From assembly GCA_934163035.1 (NCBI GenBank), contig CAKPJX010000023.1, positions 1 to 15,768 of the forward strand: a stretch of DNA of 15,768 nt, read 5' to 3'. The notes beneath the pieces were generated by a model, which had not been told where the DNA came from, ran no database searches, and saw nothing but the letters and a program-made list of their open reading frames with translations. This document shows, piece after piece, positions 4,998 to 12,134 of the stretch. The DNA is from an uncultured Bacilli bacterium (GTDB lineage Bacteria; Bacillota_I; Bacilli_A; RF39; UBA660). Each line of letters starts with the position of its first letter. Within the stretch, counting starts at the first letter, position 1. The translations under genes were made by a program, and so were the position numbers.

Positions 4998-6839
4998 ATG
5001 TCAAAAATTATTGGTATCGATTTAGGTACAACTAACTCATGTGCTGCAGTTTTGGAAGCTGGAGCTCCAAAAGTTATTCCAAATAAAGAAGGAGGTAGAA
5101 CTACTCCATCAGTAGTAGCCTTCAAAAAAGGAGAAAGAATTGTTGGTGAGTCTGCTAAAAGACAAGCCCTAACTAATCCAAATACTTGTTCATCTATTAA
5201 AAGATTAATAGGTACAAGTGAGAAAGTAGAACTAGAAGGTAAAAAATATACTCCAGAAGAGATTTCCGCCATGATCTTATCATACATTAAAGATTATGCA
5301 GAGAGTTATCTAGGAGAAAAAGTAACTAAAGCTGTTATAACAGTTCCTGCATACTTTAATGATGCACAACGTCAAGCTACTAAGAATGCTGGAAAAATTG
5401 CTGGACTTGAAGTTGAAAGAATTATCAATGAACCAACTGCTGCAGCCCTAGCATATGGTCTTGAAAAAGATGAAGGACAAACAATCTTAGTTTATGACTT
5501 AGGTGGAGGTACATTCGATGTATCTATCCTAGAACTAGGTGACGGTGTATTTGAAGTTAAATCAACAGCTGGTAATAACCACTTAGGTGGAGATGACTTT
5601 GATGAGAGAATAATTGAATATTTAGTAAAAGAATTCAAAAAGGAAAATGGAGTAGACTTATCTAAAGATAAAATGGCTATGCAACGTCTAAAAGAAGTTG
5701 CTGAAAAAGCTAAAAAAGACTTATCAGGTATGGTATCAACTCAAGTATCAGCACCATTTATAGCTAAAGGTGAAGATGGTGAACCACTACACTTAGATAT
5801 GACATTAACTCGTGCAAAATTTGAAGACTTAATATCTGATCTAGTAGAGTCAACTCTAGAACCAGTAAGAAAAGCATTAAAAGATGCTAAAATGACTAAG
5901 AAAGATATAGATAAAGTAATATTCGTTGGTGGATCAACTCGTGTTCCTATGGTTTATGACTTAATAACTAAAGAATTAGGACAAGAACCATCTCGTGAAG
6001 TTAACCCAGATGAAGTTGTAGCTATGGGTGCTGCCATCCAAGGTGGAGTATTAACTGGTGATGTTAATGATATCGTATTACTTGATGTAACACCTCTATC
6101 TTTAGGACTTGAAACATTAGGTGGCGTAATGACAACACTTATCCCAAGAAATACAACTATCCCAACATCTAAAAAAGAAGTATTCTCAACAGCTGCTGAT
6201 AATCAACCAGCTGTCGACATTCATGTTCTACAAGGTGAACGTCCAATGGCTGCTGATAACAAAACATTAGGAAGATTCCAATTAGGAAATATTCCACCAG
6301 CACCAAGAGGAGTACCACAAATTGAAGTTAAATTTGATATTGATGCTAACGGTATAGTAAATGTTACTGCTAAAGATTTAGGAACAAATAAAGAGCAATC
6401 TATTACTATTACATCAAGCACTAACTTAACTGATGAAGAAGTAGAAAAAATGCGTAAAGAAGCTGAAGAAAATAAAGAAGCAGATGAAAAACGTAAAGAA
6501 GAAGCAGAAGTAAAAAATGAAGCTGAACAAATGGTCTTCCAAACAGAAAAAGCAATTAAAGACTTAGGAGATAAAGCAGATAAAAAAGATGTTGAAGAGG
6601 CTGAGGATTTAATTAAAAACTTAAAAGAAGCTCTAGAAAAAGATGACATTGAAGAAATCAAGAAAGAAAAAGAAAAACTTCAAGAAAAAGCTATGGCTCT
6701 AGCTTCAAAAGTATATGAAGAGGCAGCTAAGAAACGTCAAAGTGAAGAATCAGCAACTGAAGAAAAAGAAGAAGCTCCAAAAAAATCAAAGAAGAAAAAA
6801 GACGATGATGTTGAAGAAGCAGATATCGAAGAAGAATAG
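4998..6839 (+). CDS. dnaK: Chaperone protein DnaK (Hsp70)
   Basis: 613-residue ATP-dependent chaperone, the usual size for Firmicutes, which lack the extra nucleotide-domain loop of the E. coli protein. Phosphate 1 motif GIDLGTTNS is at 6-14, phosphate 2 YDLGGGTFDVS at 166-176, the adenosine motif FVGGSTRVP at 309-317 and the interdomain linker VLLDVTPLSLG at about 360-370. The substrate-binding domain and helical lid follow. The tail (about 575-613) is Lys/Glu-rich and ends EEADIEEE rather than in the EEVD-like tail frequent in bacterial DnaK. Strong AGGAG ribosome site. Arg is often CGT here, unlike the AGA-dominated transporter genes, which suggests high expression. Works with GrpE upstream and DnaJ downstream; controlled by HrcA. 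Confidence 0.99.
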   Translation: MSKIIGIDLGTTNSCAAVLEAGAPKVIPNKEGGRTTPSVVAFKKGERIVGESAKRQALTNPNTCSSIKRLIGTSEKVELEGKKYTPEEISAMILSYIKDYAESYLGEKVTKAVITVPAYFNDAQRQATKNAGKIAGLEVERIINEPTAAALAYGLEKDEGQTILVYDLGGGTFDVSILELGDGVFEVKSTAGNNHLGGDDFDERIIEYLVKEFKKENGVDLSKDKMAMQRLKEVAEKAKKDLSGMVSTQVSAPFIAKGEDGEPLHLDMTLTRAKFEDLISDLVESTLEPVRKALKDAKMTKKDIDKVIFVGGSTRVPMVYDLITKELGQEPSREVNPDEVVAMGAAIQGGVLTGDVNDIVLLDVTPLSLGLETLGGVMTTLIPRNTTIPTSKKEVFSTAADNQPAVDIHVLQGERPMAADNKTLGRFQLGNIPPAPRGVPQIEVKFDIDANGIVNVTAKDLGTNKEQSITITSSTNLTDEEVEKMRKEAEENKEADEKRKEEAEVKNEAEQMVFQTEKAIKDLGDKADKKDVEEAEDLIKNLKEALEKDDIEEIKKEKEKLQEKAMALASKVYEEAAKKRQSEESATEEKEEAPKKSKKKKDDDVEEADIEEE

Positions 6840-6846
6840 TTAAAAG

Positions 6847-6872
6847 TAAGTAGTCCTATTTAGGACTACTTA
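6847..6872. repeat. Intercistronic palindrome between dnaK and dnaJ
   Basis: A perfect 12-bp inverted repeat, TAAGTAGTCCTA / TAGGACTACTTA, separated by only TT; extra AAAGT/ACTTT pairing is possible outside it with a one-base bulge. There is no T tract, so it is not a standard terminator. A role as a processing or stability hairpin that lowers dnaJ relative to dnaK, or as a weak pause site, is inference. The dnaJ ribosome site follows 8 nt downstream. Confidence 0.8.
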
Positions 6873-6894
6873 ACTTTAAAAAGGAAGTGAAAAA

Positions 6895-8031
6895 GTGGAA
6901 GATAAAAGAGACTATTATGAGGTACTAGGAGTAAGTAAAGATGCTAGTGCTGCTGAAATAAAAAGTGCTTTTAGAAAAAAAGCTAAAGAATTCCATCCGG
7001 ATCTAAATAAAGATAATCCAAATGCTGCCGAAAAATTCAAAGAAGCCCAAGAGGCCTATGAAGTATTATCAGATGAACAAAAAAGAAAAATGTATGATCA
7101 ATATGGTCACGCTGGTGTAAATCAGTCAGCATCATCAGGAGGCTTTGGAGGCTTCTCTGGAGGATTTGATGCCAGTGACTTTGGCTTTGGAGATATCTTT
7201 GATTCGTTCTTCGGTGGAGGCGGAGGCTTTGGAGGCTTCAGTCAACAACAATCATCAAGTGCTAGACGTGGAAGCGATGTTTTAATGCGTATGAACTTAA
7301 CATTTGAAGAAGCAATCTCTGGTGTAGAAAAGAAGTTTAAAATAGACGTTGTAGAAAAATGTGATGAGTGTAATGGACATGGCGGCTTTGATCCACAAAA
7401 GTGTAATACCTGTCATGGTAGCGGTACTATTACAACTCAAAGACAAACTATTTTAGGTTCATTCTTATCAAAAACAACTTGTCCTGATTGTAAAGGTGAA
7501 GGAAAAGTATACAAGACAAAATGTAGTGAATGTGGTGGTAAAGGGAAAGTCAAAAAGACTAAGAATATTACTATCAATATTCCAGCCGGAATTAACACTG
7601 GTGATAGACAACGTATAAGCGGTAAAGGAAACCCTGGATCAAATGGTGGCGATAACGGAGATTTATATTTAGAATATGTTGTTGCCGAACATGATTACTT
7701 TGTAAGAGAAAATGATGATATCTACTTAGAGGTACCAATTACTCTAACAGAAGGAATTATGGGGTGTAAAAAAACTATCCCAACTATTTATGGTAATGTA
7801 AAATTATCTATACCAGCTGGTACAAATAGTGGTGATAAGCAACGTATCCGTGGTAAAGGTGTCAATAATGAATACCGTAGACATAAAGGTGATATGTACG
7901 TTATATTTAAAATGTACACTCCAAAGAAATTAACACGTGAACAAAAAGATTTAATAACTAAACTATCTTATACCGATTTAGATACTTCAGAAATTAAAGA
8001 ATTTAATAAATTTGTAGATAGTAATGATTAA
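6895..8031 (+). CDS. dnaJ: Chaperone protein DnaJ (Hsp40)
   Basis: 378-residue type I J-protein that delivers clients to DnaK and stimulates its ATPase. J domain is residues 5-70 with HPD at 34-36; a Gly/Phe region (about 82-116) contains DIF motifs; the zinc-binding domain has all four CxxCxGxG repeats (Cys pairs 156/159, 170/173, 196/199, 210/213); two beta-sandwich substrate domains follow, with INIPAGINTGDRQR and SIPAGTNSGDKQR as the paired motifs. Length is typical. Start codon is GTG, 7 nt after AAGGAAG. It is the last gene of the HrcA operon, separated from dnaK by a strong palindrome, and its stop codon merges with the bidirectional terminator. Confidence 0.98.
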   Translation: MEDKRDYYEVLGVSKDASAAEIKSAFRKKAKEFHPDLNKDNPNAAEKFKEAQEAYEVLSDEQKRKMYDQYGHAGVNQSASSGGFGGFSGGFDASDFGFGDIFDSFFGGGGGFGGFSQQQSSSARRGSDVLMRMNLTFEEAISGVEKKFKIDVVEKCDECNGHGGFDPQKCNTCHGSGTITTQRQTILGSFLSKTTCPDCKGEGKVYKTKCSECGGKGKVKKTKNITINIPAGINTGDRQRISGKGNPGSNGGDNGDLYLEYVVAEHDYFVRENDDIYLEVPITLTEGIMGCKKTIPTIYGNVKLSIPAGTNSGDKQRIRGKGVNNEYRRHKGDMYVIFKMYTPKKLTREQKDLITKLSYTDLDTSEIKEFNKFVDSND

Positions 8032-8065
8032 AAAGGATATTGCTTTATTTTGCAATATCCTTTTT
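8030..8065. terminator. Bidirectional terminator between dnaJ and rnhC
   Basis: Perfect 14-bp inverted repeat AAAAAGGATATTGC / GCAATATCCTTTTT with an 8-nt loop (8044-8051). The A-run and T-run at the two ends give U-tracts in both directions, which fits the convergent genes dnaJ (plus) and rnhC (minus). The left arm overlaps the dnaJ stop codon. Confidence 0.92.
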
Positions 8066-8071
8066 GATATT

Positions 8072-8983
8072 TTAATATATCATTGTATGTAAAATACGTT
8101 CAGTATTTCTAAAATTAAGTTTAGCGATTTCCTTTAATTTATCTTCCCCAAACTTATCAACAATTTCTTCTCCAATTTTATCAACATCCCTACCAGCTCC
8201 CTTAGGAAGTGGTACCGAAAGACTATCTGATAACTTATCAAACTCTTTTAAAAATATATATCTACTAATAACAGATGAACAAGCAACAGCTAAATTCTTA
8301 TCTTCAGCCTTAGTCATAAAAGTAATATTTCTTTGTATATTATTAACATCATGAAGGTATTCATAATATCTAGCTTCTCTAGCAAATTCATCAACTATAA
8401 TATAGTCATAAGCTGGCTTTTCTTCTTGAATTAACTGATATAAAACTTTATTATGCATAATAGCCTTTATTTTATTCATGTTAGTATTTCTATTATATTT
8501 TTCATTATATTCACTATTACTTAAAATAACACTACGATATTTAATTTTTTTAGCTATTTGTGGAGCGACTTTCAATATTTTTTGATCATCCATCTTTTTA
8601 GAATCTAAAACACCAAGTCCTTTTATAAAGTCAATGTCTTCCTTTTTTACATATGATGCCGTTACTACAATAGGTCCAAAGTAATCTCCAGTACCAACTT
8701 CATCAGAACCAACTGAACTGCAGTAGTAATATTTTTCTTCTTCTTTTTTAATTTTTTTCTGATCTTTATTTTCACTAGCTAAAGTAATCTCCCACATACT
8801 AGCATCAACATCAGCACTCTTACCTTGAAACATTACTTTGCCAGACTCATACATAGTAATAACAGTATCTTCTTCTTCAGCTTGAAATACAACATAAGGA
8901 ATCTTCTTATCACGCATCTTATCTTTATAATATTCAATCATTTTTTTCTTTGTTTCATCATCAACTTTTATAACAATATTCAT
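8072..8983 (-). CDS. rnhC: Ribonuclease HIII
   Basis: 303-residue type 2 RNase H that cuts the RNA strand of RNA-DNA hybrids (R-loops, primers) in the cytoplasm. The N-terminal domain of about 85 residues matches the TBP-like substrate-binding extension of RNase HIII, with a conserved GKVMFQGKSAD strand. The catalytic core begins SVGSDEVGTGDYFGPIVV (90-107). Active-site candidates are D94, E95, D198 (in IVDEFA) and D228 (in KAEDKN), spaced as in the characterised Bacillus-type enzyme. Length is normal. GAGGTG lies just upstream of the ATG on the minus strand. In Bacillus rnhC is followed by zapA and a cvpA-like gene in the same direction; here the CvpA-like gene is divergent and no zapA is visible. 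Confidence 0.95.
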   Translation of the reverse strand: MNIVIKVDDETKKKMIEYYKDKMRDKKIPYVVFQAEEEDTVITMYESGKVMFQGKSADVDASMWEITLASENKDQKKIKKEEEKYYYCSSVGSDEVGTGDYFGPIVVTASYVKKEDIDFIKGLGVLDSKKMDDQKILKVAPQIAKKIKYRSVILSNSEYNEKYNRNTNMNKIKAIMHNKVLYQLIQEEKPAYDYIIVDEFAREARYYEYLHDVNNIQRNITFMTKAEDKNLAVACSSVISRYIFLKEFDKLSDSLSVPLPKGAGRDVDKIGEEIVDKFGEDKLKEIAKLNFRNTERILHTMIY

Positions 8984-9006
8984 AATTCACCTCACAACTT
9001 AAAAAT

Positions 9007-9039
9007 ATTATAGCATATTTTCTCTAAATAGTTTATAAT
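9007..9039. promoter_or_regulatory. Divergent -10 elements between rnhC and cvpA
   Basis: The 78-nt gap between the two divergent starts contains TATAAT on the minus strand (9007-9012, reading toward rnhC) and TATAAT on the plus strand (9034-9039, reading toward the CvpA-like gene). No good TTGACA is found at the expected distance for either, so these are consensus -10 boxes only. Overlapping back-to-back promoters are inferred. Confidence 0.45.
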
Positions 9040-9061
9040 TAATAATAGGAGGTATAATGAA

Positions 9062-9781
9062 ATGAGTATAGTTGTAGATATTGGTATAGTAGCAGTCATA
9101 TTAATGTTTGCTGTAGTTGGAATGAAAAATGGTTTTTTCAAAGAAGTAATTTCTTTAGCCGGAATTGTAATAGTATTTGTTTTATCTTTTATGTTTAAAG
9201 AACAGGTAGGTAACTTCCTATGTAAAATATTACCATTCTTTACATTTGAAGGCTTCCATATAGAAGGACTTGTTGCCTTAAATATTTTAATTTATCAACT
9301 AGTAGGTTTCTTCTTTATTTTTGGTATTCTTTTTGGAATATATACCTTAATTTTTAATCTTACAGGTATTATTCAAAAAGCAATTGATAAGACAATAATT
9401 TTCCTACTTCCTTCTAAAGTAGGTGGCCTAATAGTTGGTGCCGTTGAAGGATATATTCTAACTTTAGTAGTCATAATGGTTTTAACTATTCCTCTAAAGA
9501 ACGTAGCTATGTTTAAAGATAGTTATGTATTAAATCTGATGATAAATAAAACCCCAATAGTTTCAAAATACACTAAAGATTTAGTAACTATCGTAGATGA
9601 TACATATATCCTTGTTGATGGAGTATCAGATAAGAAAATGGCTATAAATGAGGCTAACTTAAAAATGATAGATGGTATGTTAAAATATAAAATTGTAAGT
9701 AAAAAGACAATTGAACAATTAATAGTTTTAGATAAACTAGATACCATCGAAAATATAGATGAAGTAATAGATAGATACTAA
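9062..9781 (+). CDS. CvpA-family membrane protein
   Basis: 239-residue integral membrane protein. The N-terminus VVDIGIVAVILMFAVVGMKNGFFKE fits the CvpA/colicin V production family opening, in which a D precedes the first helix and a G..KG turn follows it. Helices are visible at about 3-20, 30-46, 70-98 and 121-143; residues 150-239 are a polar, probably cytoplasmic tail. Members are found in many bacteria and affect colicin V export, envelope stress or biofilm, with no settled mechanism. AGGAGG (9047-9052) precedes the ATG at 9062; another ATG 5 nt upstream runs into a stop at once. The position next to rnhC matches Bacillus yshB, though the orientation differs. Ends in a weak hairpin. Confidence 0.8.
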   Translation: MSIVVDIGIVAVILMFAVVGMKNGFFKEVISLAGIVIVFVLSFMFKEQVGNFLCKILPFFTFEGFHIEGLVALNILIYQLVGFFFIFGILFGIYTLIFNLTGIIQKAIDKTIIFLLPSKVGGLIVGAVEGYILTLVVIMVLTIPLKNVAMFKDSYVLNLMINKTPIVSKYTKDLVTIVDDTYILVDGVSDKKMAINEANLKMIDGMLKYKIVSKKTIEQLIVLDKLDTIENIDEVIDRY

Positions 9782-9794
9782 TTATACTATTAAT

Positions 9795-9822
9795 ACCGTA
9801 ACTGATTGTTGCGGTTTATTTA
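9795..9822 (+). terminator. Weak terminator after the CvpA-like gene
   Basis: Stem ACCGTAAC / GTTGCGGT (8 bp including one U-G pair, 5-nt loop) followed by TTATTTAT. It is the most GC-rich patch in an AT-rich spacer and sits 14 nt after the stop codon. The interrupted T tract makes it weaker than the other terminators here. Confidence 0.6.
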
Positions 9823-9825
9823 TAA

Positions 9826-9855
9826 TTTACAATTATTATAGAATAAACTTATAAT
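9826..9855 (+). promoter_or_regulatory. Promoter of the ABC transporter pair
   Basis: TTTACA at 9826-9831, an 18-nt spacer and a perfect TATAAT at 9850-9855. It lies just after the weak terminator and 33 nt before the chosen start of the first ABC gene. No obvious operator repeat was seen around it. Confidence 0.6.
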
Positions 9856-9888
9856 AGCTGTATTATTAATATGAAGGGAAATAAATAT

Positions 9889-12132
9889 ATGATAAAGCTT
9901 AAGAATGTTTCTAAATTCTATTATAGTAAAGGCGTAATAGCATCAGGTTTTACAAAAATAAATCTTGAGTTTAAAATGGGTGAATTTATCGCAATAACAG
10001 GAGAGTCTGGTTCTGGCAAATCAACCTTATTAAATGTAATATCTGGTCTAGATACATATGAAGAAGGGGAAATGTATGTAAACAGTGAAGAAACAAGCCA
10101 TTATCTAGAAAAAGATTGGGAAGATTATCGTCGTAAATATATTGGCAATATTTATCAGAATTTTAATTTAATAAATAGTTACACTGTCTATCAAAATATA
10201 GAATTAGTTTTAATACTTAATGGTTCATCAAGAAAAGAAGCTAAGCCTAAAGTTTTAGAGCTAATTAGTAAGGTTGGATTAACTAAGTTCAAAAGAGCAA
10301 AGGTTTCCAAGCTATCTGGTGGTCAAAAACAAAGAGTTGCAATTGCTAGAGCCCTAGCTAAAGATGTACCAATTATAATAGCCGATGAACCAACAGGAAA
10401 TCTAGATAAAAGATCAGCTGATAGCATTATAAGGTTATTAAGTGAACTATCAAAAGATAAATTAGTTATTATAGTTACTCATAATTATGAACAAATAGTT
10501 GCATATGCTACTAGAAAAATAACTATGCATGATGGAAAAGTATTAGAAGATAAAAAATTGAAAGAAGTAGAGTATAAGAGGCCAGAAGAGAATAATTATA
10601 AAAACATCAACCTCTTTAATAAATTAAGATTAGGTATTATAAATACTTTTAATATTATTCCTAAATTTATTCTACTTTTAATAGTATATCTTTTTATAAT
10701 AGTATCACTAATGTCTGAATATTCTTATTTTAAAAAACAAGAACATGAAAATGCAAAATCTGGTTATAATAATATTTTTATTGACACTTCTGAAGAGAGA
10801 ATAATTCTAAAAAAGAAAGATAAATCTAATATTACTAACGACGATATAGATAAAATATCTAATCTAGAAAATATTAACTATGTAGTAAAAAATGATGCTA
10901 TTATCGATAGCACTTGTTTTTTAAATACAACAGATGACTCTTATTCAATTGATGGTGCTCCTAGAAATATTTCTATGTTATCAGGAAAAATTGACATTGG
11001 AAGACTTCCAGAAAATGAAAATGAGATAGTAATTGAAGGTGATAGAAATGACTATTATCTAGCAAACGATTATAAAAAATTAATGGGAAAAAGCTATAAC
11101 CTATCTGCTGATGGATCCTATAATGATCCAAGTGCAATAAATAATATTAAAATAGTTGGTATAAAATATAGTAGAAATGATGATAAATTTTCCCCTTACT
11201 CTCAATATAAAATCTATCTTAGTAATAATTTAATTAATGGCTTGCAACGCAATATAAGTAAAACATCAAGCAACATCACAATGAACTTTCTAGATCACAA
11301 CATAAAATTAGGTCGATATGACTCAGAGTATAAAATAACTAGTAATAAAAGTGTTCCAGAAGGAAGTGCCTTTATTGCTGAATACAATAAGTATGATTGT
11401 CCAAATGAAAACTGTATAAATAAGCCTATAACAGTAAAAGTAGAAAATTTATACTATCAAGATACTGTAAACTTGAATGTTACTAAATACTATAATAATA
11501 AAAATATTACTTCTGTATTAGAATTACCAAATTATAGTAATGATGATTATGATGGTACTATAATATATATGAGTCCATCTGATTACAATAAGCTATATAA
11601 AGATGATAGCTATCAGGCAAGTATCTATGTAAAGGATGTAAAAAAGCTAAACACTACTATAAAAAAAATAGATGAATTAGGCTATGAAACACTATCAATG
11701 AAAGATGTTCTAATTCAATCAGATATAACAGTTGTAATTAGAATTCTAAGAATAATTATCACCATCATTTTAGTTATAACACTATTCTTTATAACATACT
11801 TCGTTATTAAACTAATCTTAAAATCTAGAAATATATATTATACTACAGTCAGAATGTTGGGTGCTCCAAAAAAAGTAGCTAGACAGTTATTGATAATAGA
11901 ATTATTTAATATTACCAATATTTCTTGTCTAGTATTTGGAATAATCTTATATTTAAATAAAACTAAGCTAATTAATTATGAACTACTAAGTACTATTAAT
12001 ACTTATTTAGAACTAAATGACTATATTATTTTATATCTAATTTTAATTTTATTATCATTCTTAATTAGTGAAAAATATGCCGCTAAAATATTTAAAAAGA
12101 GTGTTATGAATTCCTATAGAGAAGAGGTGTAA
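9889..12132 (+). CDS. ABC transporter, fused ATPase-FtsX/MacB-type permease (first of pair)
   Basis: 747-residue protein. N-terminal ATPase of the MacB/LolD class: Walker A GESGSGKS (38-45), Q-loop Q90, signature LSGGQKQ (142-148), Walker B IIIADEP (162-168) and H-loop H198. The permease part has TM1 at about 258-276, an ectodomain of about 335 residues (278-612), then TM2-TM4 at about 613-642, 667-689 and 711-728, with an FtsX-type TVRMLGAPKK segment after TM2. The ectodomain contains GRLPENENEIVI (371-382) and a Cys pair CPNENC (504-509). Start 9889 is chosen because AAGGGA (9874-9879) is 9 nt upstream; the in-frame ATG at 9871 overlaps that site. Two nt separate it from the next ABC gene, so a heterodimer is likely. 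Substrate unknown: peptide or lipid export, antibiotic resistance or mechanotransmission are all possible. Confidence 0.88.
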   Translation: MIKLKNVSKFYYSKGVIASGFTKINLEFKMGEFIAITGESGSGKSTLLNVISGLDTYEEGEMYVNSEETSHYLEKDWEDYRRKYIGNIYQNFNLINSYTVYQNIELVLILNGSSRKEAKPKVLELISKVGLTKFKRAKVSKLSGGQKQRVAIARALAKDVPIIIADEPTGNLDKRSADSIIRLLSELSKDKLVIIVTHNYEQIVAYATRKITMHDGKVLEDKKLKEVEYKRPEENNYKNINLFNKLRLGIINTFNIIPKFILLLIVYLFIIVSLMSEYSYFKKQEHENAKSGYNNIFIDTSEERIILKKKDKSNITNDDIDKISNLENINYVVKNDAIIDSTCFLNTTDDSYSIDGAPRNISMLSGKIDIGRLPENENEIVIEGDRNDYYLANDYKKLMGKSYNLSADGSYNDPSAINNIKIVGIKYSRNDDKFSPYSQYKIYLSNNLINGLQRNISKTSSNITMNFLDHNIKLGRYDSEYKITSNKSVPEGSAFIAEYNKYDCPNENCINKPITVKVENLYYQDTVNLNVTKYYNNKNITSVLELPNYSNDDYDGTIIYMSPSDYNKLYKDDSYQASIYVKDVKKLNTTIKKIDELGYETLSMKDVLIQSDITVVIRILRIIITIILVITLFFITYFVIKLILKSRNIYYTTVRMLGAPKKVARQLLIIELFNITNISCLVFGIILYLNKTKLINYELLSTINTYLELNDYIILYLILILLSFLISEKYAAKIFKKSVMNSYREEV

Positions 12133-12134
12133 TA

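Noticed and set aside
4973..5287. Minus-strand 104-codon open frame across the dnaK start
   Set aside because: Antisense of the conserved DnaK nucleotide-binding domain; no family resemblance and no promoter.
6221..6661. Minus-strand 146-codon open frame inside dnaK
   Set aside because: Ser/Ala/Phe-rich antisense of the Lys/Glu/Ala-rich DnaK lid; typical shadow with no ribosome site, and dnaK is certain.
8825..9013. Plus-strand 62-codon frame opposite the start of rnhC
   Set aside because: His/Asn/Phe-rich low-complexity product, antisense to the well-supported rnhC, with no ribosome site.
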